Below are positions 27,169-37,601 of a DNA stretch of 64,000 nucleotides, piece by piece. The translations under genes were made by a program, and so were the position numbers. This stretch comes from an uncultured Collinsella sp. Lineage in GTDB: Bacteria > Actinomycetota > Coriobacteriia > Coriobacteriales > Coriobacteriaceae. Position 1 is the stretch's first letter, and every line of letters starts with the position of its first letter. The DNA lies in contig USAJ01000001.1 in NCBI GenBank assembly GCA_900552685.1, positions 62,001-126,000 of the forward strand, given 5' to 3'. Under the pieces are notes generated by a model. The model had not been told where the DNA came from and ran no database searches. It saw only the letters and a list, made by a program, of their open reading frames with translations.

Positions 27169-30100
27169 ATGGCGCAGGGGACGTTTGTGCAGGCGCTTCG
27201 CAAAGAGGCGGCGTTGAGCGGAACCTTTATGAAGGGGCGTTCGCTCATGCTCAACGGCGCCGTTCTGTCGATCGAGGACAGCGGCTCGCGCTTCTCCAAA
27301 AACGTGACGGTTGAGGGCTCGGTGCGCGGCTCGCGCGGCGACCTGTACAAGACGCACGTGGCGCTTGACATGGACGAGCACGAGGTGATCGACTACGACT
27401 GCGATTGCCCCGCTGCCTATCGCTACCCCGGCATGTGCAAGCACGCCATCGCCACGGCGCTGGCGTACCTGGACGCCAGCGGTGCCGAGCCCGTCGAAGG
27501 TTTGCGCACGCCGGTCCGCACGTTTGCGGCTCAGCCCAAACAGTCCGCGCGTCCCGCGCCTACAACGCCCACGGTCAACCCCAACTTTCCCTTCCCAGCA
27601 CCTGTCCCCACGAGTCCCAGCCTCATGGCGGCGCTCTCCGATCTTTCGAACGCGCGCATGGATGAGCTGGCGAGCATGCGCCGCAAGCTTGCCGGTGCCG
27701 TTGGTCCCGACGCCCCCAAAGCGGCGTTGGAGCCCTCGTTGGTGCCGTACTACAATCCGCTGTTCGCCGACCGCTTTAGCTGGGCGCTCGAGTTCCGCAT
27801 TCGCTGCGGTTCGGTGTCCTACGTGGTCAAGGATATCGACGGCATGGCCGATGCCTACGTGCGCGGCGGCACCTTCTCGTACGGCAAGAAGCTCACGTTT
27901 GTCCATACGCCCGAAGCCTTCGAAGATGTGTCGACAAAGCTGCTCAGCCTTGTCTTGACGACAGTTGCCTATTTCGATGACATCACAAGCTCGCGTTCGG
28001 CGTCGTACGACTTTGCCCGCAGCGGTTTTGTCGCCGAGCGTCAGTTGCCGCTGTCCGAGCATAGCATCGTATATGTGCTGGACCTGCTGCGCGGCCAGAC
28101 CATCTCTTTTGAGCCCGCCTGGTCGCGGGGGACGACGACGCATCGCACCTATGACGTGGCGGTTGAGCTGTCTCCGCAAGGGGAGGACGAGGCGTCCGCT
28201 AAGCGCCCACCGCTCCTTGCCGCCAAAATCGCGCCGGCGGCTGGTGGTAGCTACGATCTGCGCCTGCCGGCCGATGCATACTGCTTTGCTTCGGGCGACG
28301 TAGCTTATCTGGTCGACACCCGCCGTGCGCGCCGCACCGATGTGGCGTTTGCCCAGCATGCGGCGCCGTTCCTATCGCGCTTGCTGCCCTGTCGCACGCC
28401 AGTCCATATCGCTGCCGACCAGGTGGGGGAGTTCTGTCGTATGGCTCTGCCCATTTTGCGCGACTATACCGACCTTACCGCGCCCGCTGCGCTCGATACC
28501 GTGGCGCCCGAGCCGAGCTTTGCTATGGCAATCGGCGTCGACGATGGGCTCGTGACCTGCAAAATTACGGTTACCTACGGCGACTGGTCGGCAGACCTCT
28601 TTAGTCTGGGCGCTCCGGGCAGCCCCTTCGAAGAGCAGCGCCCGGGCGTGCCGCCCCGCGACGAGGTGGCAGAGTTTCGCGTTATGGATACGGCGGCCCT
28701 GTATTTCGACTTTTACGAGGGCGGTCTGGCGTTTGAGGAACGCGATGACGAGAGCTTGTTCTGCCTGCTGACCGAGGGCCTGTCTGCCCTGTCCGAGTTG
28801 GGTGAGGTTATGCTCAGCGACCGTCTGCGCCAGATTTCGGTCCGTCCCGCGCCCAAGCTTTCGGTGCGTGCGACCGTCAAGAGCAACCTGCTCGATGTTG
28901 AATTGGGCGCGAGCGGTCTTTCGGCGGCCGACCTTGCCATCTATCTGGACTCGTACAAGCGCCACCAGACGTTTGCGCGCCTTACGTCCGGCGACATCAT
29001 TCGCCTGGACGAGGGCGCCCGCGCCGCGTTTGGCCTTGCCGAGGACCTGGGTGTCGATGCTGTCGACCTGCTCGACGGCGTGTCGCTCCCCGCGTCGAGT
29101 ACCCTGTTCGTCGATAGCATGCTTGCGCGCACGCCGGCGCTTGAGGCCGATCGCGACGCTGCGTTCCGCCGTACCGTCGAGCGTCTGGACACGCTCGGCA
29201 AGATGGACTTTACGGTGCCGGTCTCGCTCAAGGCCACACTGCGCGGCTATCAGGTCGACGGCTACCAGTGGCTCGGCTCGCTCGAACACCTGGGCCTTGG
29301 CGGCATCCTGGCCGACGACATGGGCCTGGGCAAAACGCTCCAGATGATCGCGCATATCCTGGCGCGCGTGGAGGCGGGGGACACCAAGCCCACGCTCGTG
29401 GTATGCCCGGCCTCACTCGTGTACAACTGGACTGCCGAGCTGGAGCGCTTTGCGCCCTCGCTCGATGTGTGCGCCATCGTGGGCGCCAAGGCGCAGCGTC
29501 GCGTACAGATTGCCGGCGTGGCCGAGCATAACGTGGTCGTGACGTCGTATGACCTTATGCGGCGCGATATCGACGAGTACGCCGAGCAGGACTTTGCCCG
29601 TGCGGTGCTCGATGAGGCCCAGTACATTAAAAACCCGCTCACCCAGGTGGCGCGCGCCGCAAAGCGCTTGCCTGCCGGCGTGCGCTTTGCCCTGACGGGC
29701 ACGCCCATCGAAAACCGCCTATCCGAGCTCTGGAGCATCTTCGACTTTTTAATGCCGGGCCTGCTCGGCACGCGTGAATCGTTTGCAAAGCGCTTCGAAA
29801 GCCCGGTCGAGCATGCCGAGGGCGACAGTGCCGCTCGCCTGCAAGCGCTCGTGTCGCCGTTTGTGCTGCGCCGTGTCAAGGAAGACGTGGTGGCCGACCT
29901 GCCCGAGAAGATCGAGGATACGGTCATGGCGCAGCTCACCGGCGAGCAGCGCAAGCTCTACCTGGCCAACCAGGACCGTATCGCCCAACAGGTGCAGCAC
30001 CGCGAGTCATCCGAGTTTAAGAAAGACAAGCTCAAGGTGCTCGCCGAGCTCACCAAGCTGCGCCAGATCTGCTGCGACCCGCGTCTACACTACGAGGATT

Positions 30101-30633
30101 ACAAGGCGGGGAGCGCCAAACTCGATACGTGCATGGAGCTCGTGCACGGCGCCCACGACGGCGGACATCGCATCCTGTTGTTCAGCCAGTTTACGGGTAT
30201 GCTCGATATCATCGGTAAGCGCTTGGCCAAGGAGGACATCGTCTTCCTTAAGCTCACGGGCGCTTCGTCTAAGGAGAGCCGCGCCAAGATGGTCGCGCAG
30301 TTCCAAGCGGGCGAGGTTCCGGTCTTTTTGATTTCGCTTAAGGCGGGCGGCGTGGGCCTTAACCTGACGGCTGCCGACGTGGTCATCCACTACGACCCGT
30401 GGTGGAACGTGGCGGCGCAGGACCAAGCGACTGACCGTGCACACCGTATTGGCCAGCAACATACCGTGACTGTGTACAAGCTCATCGCCAAGGACACGAT
30501 CGAGGAGCGCATTATGCAGATGCAGGAGTCCAAGCGCGATCTGGTCAACAGCGTGCTCGGCGGCGACGGCATCTCGTCGGCACTGTTCACGCGCGAGGAT
30601 GTCCTGGCGCTGCTCGGCGGCGACGGGCGCTAG
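27169..30633 (+). CDS. SWIM zinc-finger SNF2-family helicase
   Basis: About 1154 residues. The N-terminal SWIM motif is DCDCPAAYRYPGMCKHAIA (CxC...CxH). A long middle region of unknown fold follows, then a Swi2/Snf2 ATPase: LADDMGLGKTLQMIAHIL, the DEAQ box (LDEAQYIKNP), LTGTPIENRL, and the second lobe with LFSQFTGMLDIIGKRL and DQATDRAHRIGQ. It should be a DNA-translocating ATPase that remodels protein-DNA complexes. ATG 27169 has GGAGG 5 nt upstream; GTG 27151 upstream would lie before that site. It is 28 nt downstream of dnaE and may be co-transcribed. Confidence 0.92.
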   Translation: MAQGTFVQALRKEAALSGTFMKGRSLMLNGAVLSIEDSGSRFSKNVTVEGSVRGSRGDLYKTHVALDMDEHEVIDYDCDCPAAYRYPGMCKHAIATALAYLDASGAEPVEGLRTPVRTFAAQPKQSARPAPTTPTVNPNFPFPAPVPTSPSLMAALSDLSNARMDELASMRRKLAGAVGPDAPKAALEPSLVPYYNPLFADRFSWALEFRIRCGSVSYVVKDIDGMADAYVRGGTFSYGKKLTFVHTPEAFEDVSTKLLSLVLTTVAYFDDITSSRSASYDFARSGFVAERQLPLSEHSIVYVLDLLRGQTISFEPAWSRGTTTHRTYDVAVELSPQGEDEASAKRPPLLAAKIAPAAGGSYDLRLPADAYCFASGDVAYLVDTRRARRTDVAFAQHAAPFLSRLLPCRTPVHIAADQVGEFCRMALPILRDYTDLTAPAALDTVAPEPSFAMAIGVDDGLVTCKITVTYGDWSADLFSLGAPGSPFEEQRPGVPPRDEVAEFRVMDTAALYFDFYEGGLAFEERDDESLFCLLTEGLSALSELGEVMLSDRLRQISVRPAPKLSVRATVKSNLLDVELGASGLSAADLAIYLDSYKRHQTFARLTSGDIIRLDEGARAAFGLAEDLGVDAVDLLDGVSLPASSTLFVDSMLARTPALEADRDAAFRRTVERLDTLGKMDFTVPVSLKATLRGYQVDGYQWLGSLEHLGLGGILADDMGLGKTLQMIAHILARVEAGDTKPTLVVCPASLVYNWTAELERFAPSLDVCAIVGAKAQRRVQIAGVAEHNVVVTSYDLMRRDIDEYAEQDFARAVLDEAQYIKNPLTQVARAAKRLPAGVRFALTGTPIENRLSELWSIFDFLMPGLLGTRESFAKRFESPVEHAEGDSAARLQALVSPFVLRRVKEDVVADLPEKIEDTVMAQLTGEQRKLYLANQDRIAQQVQHRESSEFKKDKLKVLAELTKLRQICCDPRLHYEDYKAGSAKLDTCMELVHGAHDGGHRILLFSQFTGMLDIIGKRLAKEDIVFLKLTGASSKESRAKMVAQFQAGEVPVFLISLKAGGVGLNLTAADVVIHYDPWWNVAAQDQATDRAHRIGQQHTVTVYKLIAKDTIEERIMQMQESKRDLVNSVLGGDGISSALFTREDVLALLGGDGR

Positions 30634-30798
30634 CCGCGCGCGGGGTGGGACTGCTGGAGTGGGCAGGACGGTCGACGCATTTTGGCCCGACCGCTTGCCT
30701 GATCCGTTATGTGTTCATTTGCAATGCCGTGGATGGTTTGTCTGCCTTTGGGCATAAGAACCATCAAGAACATTGGCACATCAGCAAAGGAGAACATC

Positions 30799-31161
30799 AT
30801 GGCGAAATTCTTTAAGGACCCCGACGGTAAGCTCATCGCTGCCCTTGGCGACGGCGTTGCGACTCCTGCCGGTTGCACGGAGCTGACCGCAAACACTGAG
30901 GACGCGGCGCATGAGAAGCACGTGCCTGTTGTCGAGACCGAGCGCGACGGTCACGTGATTCGCGCCCGCGTTGGCTCGGTCGAGCACCCCAGCCTGCCCG
31001 AGCACTACATTGAGTGGATCGCCCTTGAGGCCGAGGGCCGCTTAGAGGTCCATTACCTTGAGCCCGGCATGAAACCCGCGACGTTTTTCGCGGGCGGCTC
31101 CAAGACCGGTACCGTCTATGCCTACTGCAACCTGCACGGGCTGTGGTCCGCGACATTCTAG
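30799..31161 (+). CDS. Superoxide reductase (desulfoferrodoxin family, Center II only)
   Basis: 120 residues. It reduces superoxide to peroxide without making O2, which suits an anaerobe. The Fe(His4Cys) ligands are visible: His in HEKHVPVVE, two His in SVEHPSLPEHYIEWI, and Cys plus His in YCNLHGLW. The N-terminal segment aligns in position with the desulforedoxin domain of longer members but has a single Cys (AGCTELT), so the rubredoxin-like Center I is lost. ATG 30799 has AAAGGAG upstream; the frame is open further upstream without family similarity. A hairpin terminator follows. Confidence 0.9.
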   Translation: MAKFFKDPDGKLIAALGDGVATPAGCTELTANTEDAAHEKHVPVVETERDGHVIRARVGSVEHPSLPEHYIEWIALEAEGRLEVHYLEPGMKPATFFAGGSKTGTVYAYCNLHGLWSATF

Positions 31162-31206
31162 GAGCGCGCCCCCGCTCGGGGTATCATAGCTAGCATATGC
31201 ACATGC

Positions 31207-31240
31207 AAGCGCCGGCTGCATTATGCGGTCGGCGCTTTTA
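31207..31240 (+). terminator. Terminator after the superoxide reductase gene
   Basis: AAGCGCCG at 31207-31214 pairs with CGGCGCTT at 31230-31237, followed by a short T-run. Confidence 0.65.
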
Positions 31241-31278
31241 CTACGATTTCGATGGTTTACGACGGAAAGGGCTGAGCC

Positions 31279-33264
31279 ATGAAGCTCGCGCTTGCACAGA
31301 TCGATATGCGCCTTGGGGATGTTGAGGGCATTTGCGGCCGCATCGAGGACCAGGCTCGTCTGGCCCACGAGCGCGGGGCGCGCGTGCTGTGCGTTCCGGC
31401 TCCGCTCTTTATGGGCGCCATGCCCGGTGGCCTGGTGGGCGCTGCCGACTTTGAGCACGACGTGCTTGCCGGTTTGACTGGTGTCGCCGAGCGTATCCAG
31501 GAGCTTGACATGATCTGCATCGTGCCCGCGGCGGTTTCGTTTGAGGGCCAACCGCTGCTCGACTACATGATGCTCAAGGACGGTCATGTGGTGCCGGCGC
31601 GTTCGAGCATTGCCCTGCAGCGTGGCGAGAACAACGACACGCGTTGGGCGCCGCCGGTGTTCGACGTGGACGGCGTGCGCATCGCCGTGATTTTTGACTT
31701 GGACCGCGAGCTCGAGATGTTGCCGACCGGCGTCGACCTCATCGCGTATTTCCAATTCAACGCGTTTGACATGACCGACCGCGAGACTGCCGCCATTGCC
31801 GCCGTTCGCAGCGGCGCCTACCGCAAGATCGCATCCAAGCGCAGCGTGTGGTTTGCCTGCATGGCGCCGGTCGGTGCCTATGACGAGTCGGTGTATACCG
31901 GCGGTTCGTTTGTGCTCGACGACTGCGGTCGCGTGGTGGCCCAGGCGCCGTGTTTTGAGGAGAGCCTGCTGGTTCAGGAGATTCAGCGCGGCGTGATGCT
32001 CGATGCCCTGGAAGATCACGAACTGCCCGAGTTCCGTTCCGAGGAGTGGTTGTGGCAGGCGCTGGTGCTCGCCGTGCGCGACAACGCTCGGGCCCACGGT
32101 GCGTCGCGTGCTGTGGTGGCACTCGAGGGTGACCTGCCGTCATCCCTGCTGGCGGCGCTGGCCGTTGACGCTCTGGGTCCGCGTAACGTAATTGGCCTGG
32201 TGCTGGGGCGCAACCGTATCTTTACGCCGGCGCAGGAGGAGGCCGAGGCTGCCCGCTGTGCCGCCGTCCGCGCCATTGCCGAGCGTCTGCACATTCGCAC
32301 TGTCGAGCGCGATGCACCGGATGCGGCGCGTGTGCTCGATCGCGACGTGTCGGCGGGCGATGCCGAGCGTCTGCGCTCGCGCACGCTGGGCCTCATGCTG
32401 GAGGACACGGCGCTCGAGCTGGGTGCGATGGCGCTGAGCCCGCTGTCCAAAACCGAGTATGCGCTGGCGGCGCCGGCGCTTTGCGGCGGTTACCAGGGCG
32501 ACTTTGCGCCCTTTGGCGATGTGTACCTGTCGACGCTTGAGTTTGTGGCGCGTGTGCGCAACCGCACGTCTGCCGTGGTGCCCCAAGAGCTCGTGACGCT
32601 CAACGCGGTGGAAGATTGTATGGAGCGCGTGCTGGCGCAGGCGCTCTCGACGCTCGACGGTCCGGTCGATATGCTCGACCGCGCGGCACAGCTGCTCGGC
32701 GGGCTTGAGCCGGGTGAGGTCGATGGCGCGCTCGAGGCGCACGTGGACCGCAATCGAGCTTTCGACGACATCCCGATGGCCGCCGGCAAGCCCGAGGCTT
32801 GCTCGCTGCTGCTGATGCTCGTGCGTCAGGGCGAGGCCGCCCGCCGCATGCTGCCGACGGCGCCGATCGTCTCGGCCCGTTCGTTTGTTGAGCGCGCCTG
32901 GCCGTACATGCTCGCGTGGTCCGACCTGGGGCTGAGCGGCAAGGAACGCATGACGGTCGATGCGCTGGCGCGCGCCGAGGTGAACCGCTTTGCCGACGAG
33001 GATACAAGCGAGCGCATGCGTGGCGAGATGATGGGCATATTGGGTGACCTGTTGGGCATTTCGCCCGAGCAGATGGAGGAGCTGCGCTCTGAGGACGGTC
33101 AGCGTCGTTTACACGAGGGAATGAAAAAGTTCGAGGGCGAGGTTCAGGACGCCATCGATAAGATGATGGGCGGTCAGGGCGGCTCGCAAGGTAGTCCCCA
33201 GGGTGGCCCGATGCCGCACCCGCCAGTAGATCCGAGGCAGTTCCCCTTTTTCTCGCAGAACTAA
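31279..33264 (+). CDS. Degenerate glutamine-dependent NAD synthetase homologue
   Basis: 661 residues. The layout is that of NadE: an N-terminal nitrilase-type amidase (MKLALAQIDMRLGDVEG), then a synthetase domain (GASRAVVALEGDLPSSLLAAL, later DFAPFGDVYLSTLEFVARVRN). The active sites are gone. The amidase Glu position is Ala41 (VPAPLF), the Cys position is Asp140 (IAVIFDLD), and the catalytic Lys region reads VVPARSS. The ATP-binding SGGxDS reads EGDLPS at 283-288, and TGNKSE reads SPLSKTE. The last 60 residues are a charged helix and a Gly/Pro/Gln tail. It is probably a non-catalytic relative with a structural or regulatory role. ATG 31279 has GGAAAGGG upstream. Confidence 0.75.
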   Translation: MKLALAQIDMRLGDVEGICGRIEDQARLAHERGARVLCVPAPLFMGAMPGGLVGAADFEHDVLAGLTGVAERIQELDMICIVPAAVSFEGQPLLDYMMLKDGHVVPARSSIALQRGENNDTRWAPPVFDVDGVRIAVIFDLDRELEMLPTGVDLIAYFQFNAFDMTDRETAAIAAVRSGAYRKIASKRSVWFACMAPVGAYDESVYTGGSFVLDDCGRVVAQAPCFEESLLVQEIQRGVMLDALEDHELPEFRSEEWLWQALVLAVRDNARAHGASRAVVALEGDLPSSLLAALAVDALGPRNVIGLVLGRNRIFTPAQEEAEAARCAAVRAIAERLHIRTVERDAPDAARVLDRDVSAGDAERLRSRTLGLMLEDTALELGAMALSPLSKTEYALAAPALCGGYQGDFAPFGDVYLSTLEFVARVRNRTSAVVPQELVTLNAVEDCMERVLAQALSTLDGPVDMLDRAAQLLGGLEPGEVDGALEAHVDRNRAFDDIPMAAGKPEACSLLLMLVRQGEAARRMLPTAPIVSARSFVERAWPYMLAWSDLGLSGKERMTVDALARAEVNRFADEDTSERMRGEMMGILGDLLGISPEQMEELRSEDGQRRLHEGMKKFEGEVQDAIDKMMGGQGGSQGSPQGGPMPHPPVDPRQFPFFSQN

Positions 33265-33401
33265 CTATGGGATAGGATTCGCTTCCAACCCCGATACTTC
33301 AACTAAGCATCTTGGCCCCGTTGTGTTATTCTAGAACAGACGTTCGTGAATGATGCGCGGGGCCCTGTCTTGCGCTGTGCTTGTGGCGAGGGGAGGTCGG
33401 C

Positions 33402-33923
33402 TTGGTTATCTTGGGCATTGACCCCGGTTTGGCTCATACGGGTTGGGGGATTATCGAGGAGCGGCGTGGCGAGGTTCGCTGCCGTGCCTACGGTTGCATC
33501 GAGACCAGCGCGGGCAGCCCGCTTGCGGTGCGCCTGTCGCATATCGCCCGTGACCTTAAGGATGTCGTCGAGCGTTATCGACCCGACACAGCTGCTGTCG
33601 AGAGCATCTACTTTGGCGCCAACGTTCGTTCGGCCATCCCCACGGCGCATGCCCGCGGTGCTGCACTCGTAGCGCTTTCGGAATGCGCGCTCGAGATTGG
33701 CGAGTACACGCCCATGCAGATCAAACAGGCTGTGGTGGGCACCGGCGCCGCGGACAAGCGGCAGGTCGCCTATATGGTACGCACGCTAACACAGCTCGAC
33801 CACGACCCGCATCCCGACCATGCCGCCGATGCCCTGGCCTGCGCCATCTGCCACGTAAACCTCAGCCGCACCCGCGCCCTCACCGGTGGCGAGTTCTATC
33901 AACAGAGAGGAACCGGATACTGA
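33402..33923 (+). CDS. ruvC: Holliday junction endonuclease RuvC
   Basis: 173 residues from a TTG start, the same length as E. coli RuvC. It cuts Holliday junctions released by RuvAB. The first catalytic Asp is in ILGIDPGLAHTGWG, the Glu in AAVESIYFGANVRSA, and the final pair in DHAADALACAICH. TTG 33402 has GGGGAGG 5 nt upstream and gives the canonical N-terminus MVILGIDPG. The frame stays open upstream, but this start fits best. ruvA begins inside the stop codon. Confidence 0.95.
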   Translation: MVILGIDPGLAHTGWGIIEERRGEVRCRAYGCIETSAGSPLAVRLSHIARDLKDVVERYRPDTAAVESIYFGANVRSAIPTAHARGAALVALSECALEIGEYTPMQIKQAVVGTGAADKRQVAYMVRTLTQLDHDPHPDHAADALACAICHVNLSRTRALTGGEFYQQRGTGY

Positions 33924-34543
33924 TGATTTCCCAGCTCCACGGAACGCTTGTCGAGTCCACGATGAGCTCTGCTGTCGTCGATGTGTCGGGCGTTGGCTTT
34001 GAACTCGGCATCTCGGGCAGCACTGCGGCCACGTTGCCGACGCCCGGCGGCGAGGTCCGTCTCTACACGCGTATGCAGGTGCGCGAGGACGCCATGACAC
34101 TTTTCGGTTTTTCCTCAAAGGATGAGCGCACGATGTTCGACCGGCTCGTGTCCGTTTCGGGCGTTGGCCCGCGCCTGGCGCTTGCCGTGCTTTCCACCTA
34201 TACCGTGGGGCAGCTGTATTCGCTGGTGATGGCCGAGGACGACAAGAGCATGGCCAAGGTACCCGGTGTGGGCAAAAAGACAGCTCAGCGCCTGATCCTG
34301 GAACTCAAGAGCACCTTTGCCAAGGATAAGGGCTTTGTGCCGGTCGACGTGATTCCCGGACAGGTTGCGATGCCCGTGCCCGCTGCCGCTCCCTCGGCGA
34401 TCGACGATGCCCGTGCGGCACTCCTTTCCATGGGCTTTAGCCCGCAGGAGACCGATGTTGCCCTGAGCGGGTATGATGGGCAGAATATGCGTGTCGAGGA
34501 TCTGCTCGGCGCGGCGCTTAAGCGACTCGGAATGGATGCGTGA
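33923..34543 (+). CDS. ruvA: Holliday junction branch migration protein RuvA
   Basis: 206 residues. It is the DNA-binding core of the RuvAB motor. It starts [11 protein letters not shown], has the two helix-hairpin-helix motifs ([14 protein letters not shown] and [18 protein letters not shown]), and the C-terminal domain III ([16 protein letters not shown]) that contacts RuvB. ATG 33923 overlaps the ruvC stop by one base. The frame extends upstream through ruvC, but without similarity. Confidence 0.96.
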   Translation: MISQLHGTLVESTMSSAVVDVSGVGFELGISGSTAATLPTPGGEVRLYTRMQVREDAMTLFGFSSKDERTMFDRLVSVSGVGPRLALAVLSTYTVGQLYSLVMAEDDKSMAKVPGVGKKTAQRLILELKSTFAKDKGFVPVDVIPGQVAMPVPAAAPSAIDDARAALLSMGFSPQETDVALSGYDGQNMRVEDLLGAALKRLGMDA

Positions 34544-35610
34544 TGTGGGAAGCCGATGACTCTCAGGACTTGTGGGCGACGCCCGGTAACTCGCCGGCGG
34601 CATCCATGGCGCACGGCGAGCGCATGGTGGGCTCGGAGCTGACGGCCGAGGATCTCGATGTCGACCGCACTTTGCGCCCTCAGCGCCTGGACGATTACTG
34701 CGGCCAGGAGCACATCAAGCAGAGCCTGCGCGTGTTGATCGAAGCGGCGCAGAGCCGTGGCGAGACGCTCGACCACGTGATCTTCTCGGGTCCTCCGGGC
34801 CTGGGCAAGACCACGCTGGCCACCGTTATCGCCAACGAGCTGGGCGCTCAGATCAAGACCACGAGTGGCCCTGCCATCGCGCGCACGGGCGACCTGGCGG
34901 CCATCCTTACTAACTTGCAGCCGGGCGATGTGCTGTTTATCGACGAGATCCACCGCCTCAACCGTTCGGTCGAGGAGGTCCTGTACCCCGCGATGGAGGA
35001 CTTTGCCCTCGATATCGTGATTGGCAAGGGTCCGGCGGCGCGCTCGATTCGCTTGGATATCCCCAAGTTTACGCTGGTGGCGGCAACGACCCGTTCAGGC
35101 ATGTTGACCGGCCCGTTGCGCGACCGCTTTGGCATTTCATATCGCCTGGATTACTACACGGTCGAGGAGCTCGCGCAGATTGTGACGCGCTCGGCGACTA
35201 TCCTGGGCGTGACGATCGACCATCCCAGTGCACTCGAGATCGGCTCGCGTTCGCGCGGCACGCCACGTCTTGCCAACCGTCTGCTCAAGCGCGTGCGCGA
35301 TTACGCACAGGTGCGCGGCAACGGCCCCATCGAGCTCGATATCTGTCGCCAGGCGCTCGAGTTCTTCGAGATCGACGAGCTCGGTCTGGACTGGATGGAT
35401 ATTCGCATTTTGGAGACGCTCGCCAAGACGTTCTCCGGTCGCGCCGTGGGACTTACGACCCTTGCCAGCGCGGTGGGCGAGGACCCGGGCACGCTCGAGG
35501 ATGTCTATGAGCCCTATTTGCTGCAGTGCGGATTGATGATTCGTACGCCGCAGGGCCGTCAGGCAACCCTCCGCACCTTTGAGCACCTGGGGATTGAACC
35601 TACCGTTTAG
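34543..35610 (+). CDS. ruvB: Holliday junction branch migration ATPase RuvB
   Basis: 355 residues. It is the AAA+ hexamer that drives branch migration. Walker A is [11 protein letters not shown], Walker [12 protein letters not shown], sensor 1 [18 protein letters not shown], and the arginine finger [13 protein letters not shown]. The C-terminal winged helix contains [20 protein letters not shown] 34543 shares one base with the ruvA stop, completing a tightly coupled ruvCAB operon. Confidence 0.97.
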   Translation: MWEADDSQDLWATPGNSPAASMAHGERMVGSELTAEDLDVDRTLRPQRLDDYCGQEHIKQSLRVLIEAAQSRGETLDHVIFSGPPGLGKTTLATVIANELGAQIKTTSGPAIARTGDLAAILTNLQPGDVLFIDEIHRLNRSVEEVLYPAMEDFALDIVIGKGPAARSIRLDIPKFTLVAATTRSGMLTGPLRDRFGISYRLDYYTVEELAQIVTRSATILGVTIDHPSALEIGSRSRGTPRLANRLLKRVRDYAQVRGNGPIELDICRQALEFFEIDELGLDWMDIRILETLAKTFSGRAVGLTTLASAVGEDPGTLEDVYEPYLLQCGLMIRTPQGRQATLRTFEHLGIEPTV

Positions 35611-35687
35611 GGCGTTTTGTTTTGGCGGGCTGTTGGACTATCGCTGGGCATCGGGTAAACATATCGCCGTTCATCGGTTATGGGCGT

Positions 35688-35714
35688 TTTACTATTGCGC
35701 GCCCGTGCTATGCT
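35688..35714 (+). promoter_or_regulatory. Possible fhs promoter
   Basis: TTTACT at 35688-35693 and an extended -10 TGCTATGCT (hexamer 35709-35714) separated by 15 nt, 41 nt before the start codon. Confidence 0.4.
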
Positions 35715-35754
35715 GAATTGGTCTTTTTCTCATTCGGTAACGAAAGGACCGCCC

Positions 35755-37422
35755 ATGCCTACTGACATCGAAATCGCACGTTCTGTCACGCCGCTGCCTA
35801 TTACCGAGGTGGCCAAGAACGCCGGCGTCGACGTTAAGCACCTTATTCCGTACGGCTTCGACAAGGCTAAGGTCGACTATTCACTGCTCAACGAGCCGAC
35901 TGATCACCAGGCCAAGCTCGTCCTCGTGACCGCTATCAACCCAACGCCCGCGGGCGAGGGCAAGACCACCACGACCATCGGTCTGGCCGATGGCCTGCGT
36001 CGTCGCGGTATCAAGAGCGCCGTGGCCCTGCGTGAGCCTTCGCTCGGTCCCGTCTTTGGCGTCAAGGGCGGTGCCGCTGGCGGCGGTTGGGCCCAGGTCA
36101 TTCCCATGGAGGACATCAACCTGCACTTTACCGGCGACTTCCATGCCATCGGTGCTGCCAACAACCTGCTGGCCGCCATGCTCGATAACCATATCCAGCA
36201 GGGCAATCAGCTCGGTATTGACGTTAAGCGCATCACCTGGAAGCGCGTTGTCGACATGAACGACCGTCAGCTGCGCCATGTTATCGATGGCATTGGCGGT
36301 AAGGCCCAAGGTGTGCCGCGCGAGGACGGCTTCGACATCACCGTTGCCTCCGAGGTCATGGCAATTCTGTGCCTGTCTACGAGCATCAGCGACCTCAAGG
36401 AACGCTTGGGCGAGATTGTCGTCGGCTATAGCTTTGCCGGCGAGCCCGTCCGTGCCCGCGACCTTAAGGCCCAGGGTGCCATGGCCGCGTTGCTTAAGGA
36501 CGCGCTCAAGCCCAACCTGGTGCAAACGCTCGAGGGCACGCCCGCGTTTGTCCACGGCGGTCCCTTCGCCAACATTGCCCACGGCTGCAACTCTATCATG
36601 GCCACGCGTATGGCGATGCGCTTTGGCGATGTTGCCATTACCGAGGCCGGCTTTGGTGCCGATCTGGGTGCCGAGAAGTTCCTCGACATCAAGTGCCGCA
36701 TGACGGGCGTTCGCCCCAGCGCCGTCGTGGTCGTCGCGACCGCTCGTGCGCTTAAGTACAACGGTGGCGTCGCCAAGGCCGACCTCAACGAGGAGAACCT
36801 CGAGGCACTCAAGGCTGGCATGCCCAACTTGCTGCGTCATGTCGACAACATCCAGAACGTTTATGGTCTGCCCTGCGTGGTCGCCATCAACCGCTTCCCG
36901 ACCGATACCGAGGCTGAGCTTGCACTCATCGAGTCCGAGTGCCAGAAGCTCGGCGTCAACGTTAAGCTTTCCGAGGTCTGGGCCAAGGGCGGCGAGGGCG
37001 CGCTCGAGCTGGCCGATGAGGTCATGCGTCTGATTGAGCAGCCGAGCGAGCTCAAGTTTGCCTACGAGGACGGCGCCGATGTTGCCGATGCCCTCGAGGC
37101 CGTCGCCACCAAGGTTTACCGTGCCGACGGCGTCGACTTTACGCCGGCTGCCAAGCGTCAGCTCGCCGAGCTGCGCGAGAACGGCTTTGGCAACCTGCCG
37201 GTGTGCGTCGCCAAGACGCAGTACAGCTTTAGCGACAACGCCAAGGCCCTGGGCGCTCCCGAGAACTTCCGCATCACGGTGCGTGAGCTCAAGGTTTCCG
37301 CCGGTGCCCACTTTGTGGTCGCACTGACCGGCAGTGTTCTGACCATGCCGGGCCTGCCCAAGGTCCCCGCGGCTGAGAACATCGACGTCGACAACGACGG
37401 CAACATCACCGGCCTGTTCTAA
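35755..37422 (+). CDS. fhs: Formate--tetrahydrofolate ligase
   Basis: 555 residues, the normal length. It makes 10-formyl-THF from formate, THF and ATP. The nucleotide-binding loop is [33 protein letters not shown] and the [14 protein letters not shown] block are family hallmarks. ATG 35755 has AAAGGA upstream; the longer frame before it has no similarity. It is a single-gene unit with a strong terminator. It works with the cyclohydrolase FchA (47.2 kb) and the dehydrogenase FolD (47.8 kb) in one-carbon metabolism. Codon use is strongly biased, as for highly expressed genes. Confidence 0.97.
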   Translation: MPTDIEIARSVTPLPITEVAKNAGVDVKHLIPYGFDKAKVDYSLLNEPTDHQAKLVLVTAINPTPAGEGKTTTTIGLADGLRRRGIKSAVALREPSLGPVFGVKGGAAGGGWAQVIPMEDINLHFTGDFHAIGAANNLLAAMLDNHIQQGNQLGIDVKRITWKRVVDMNDRQLRHVIDGIGGKAQGVPREDGFDITVASEVMAILCLSTSISDLKERLGEIVVGYSFAGEPVRARDLKAQGAMAALLKDALKPNLVQTLEGTPAFVHGGPFANIAHGCNSIMATRMAMRFGDVAITEAGFGADLGAEKFLDIKCRMTGVRPSAVVVVATARALKYNGGVAKADLNEENLEALKAGMPNLLRHVDNIQNVYGLPCVVAINRFPTDTEAELALIESECQKLGVNVKLSEVWAKGGEGALELADEVMRLIEQPSELKFAYEDGADVADALEAVATKVYRADGVDFTPAAKRQLAELRENGFGNLPVCVAKTQYSFSDNAKALGAPENFRITVRELKVSAGAHFVVALTGSVLTMPGLPKVPAAENIDVDNDGNITGLF

Positions 37423-37447
37423 GCTCGCTGCTCATAGCTGCTAGCCC

Positions 37448-37483
37448 GCCCCGCCGTGCCCACAAGGCCCGGCGGGGCTTTTT
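37448..37483 (+). terminator. Terminator after fhs
   Basis: GCCCCGCCG at 37448-37456 pairs with CGGCGGGGC at 37470-37478, followed by TTTTT. Confidence 0.88.
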
Positions 37484-37601
37484 GATCCTTAGGCCCGCGC
37501 ATGTCTTGTAGATACCGACGGACTCTGCCCATCATAGGCTTTTGCGCGGGTAGAATGCATGGATAACTTGAGGCTCACGCGCGACGGAAAGGAATCGTTG
37601 C

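Noticed and set aside
23301..27371. Very long open frame on the minus strand
   Set aside because: It is the antisense shadow of dnaE; the composition reflects GC-rich codon bias and no protein family is visible.
33683..33922. Upstream extension of RuvA
   Set aside because: It lies inside ruvC in another frame; the canonical RuvA start MISQLHG is at 33923.
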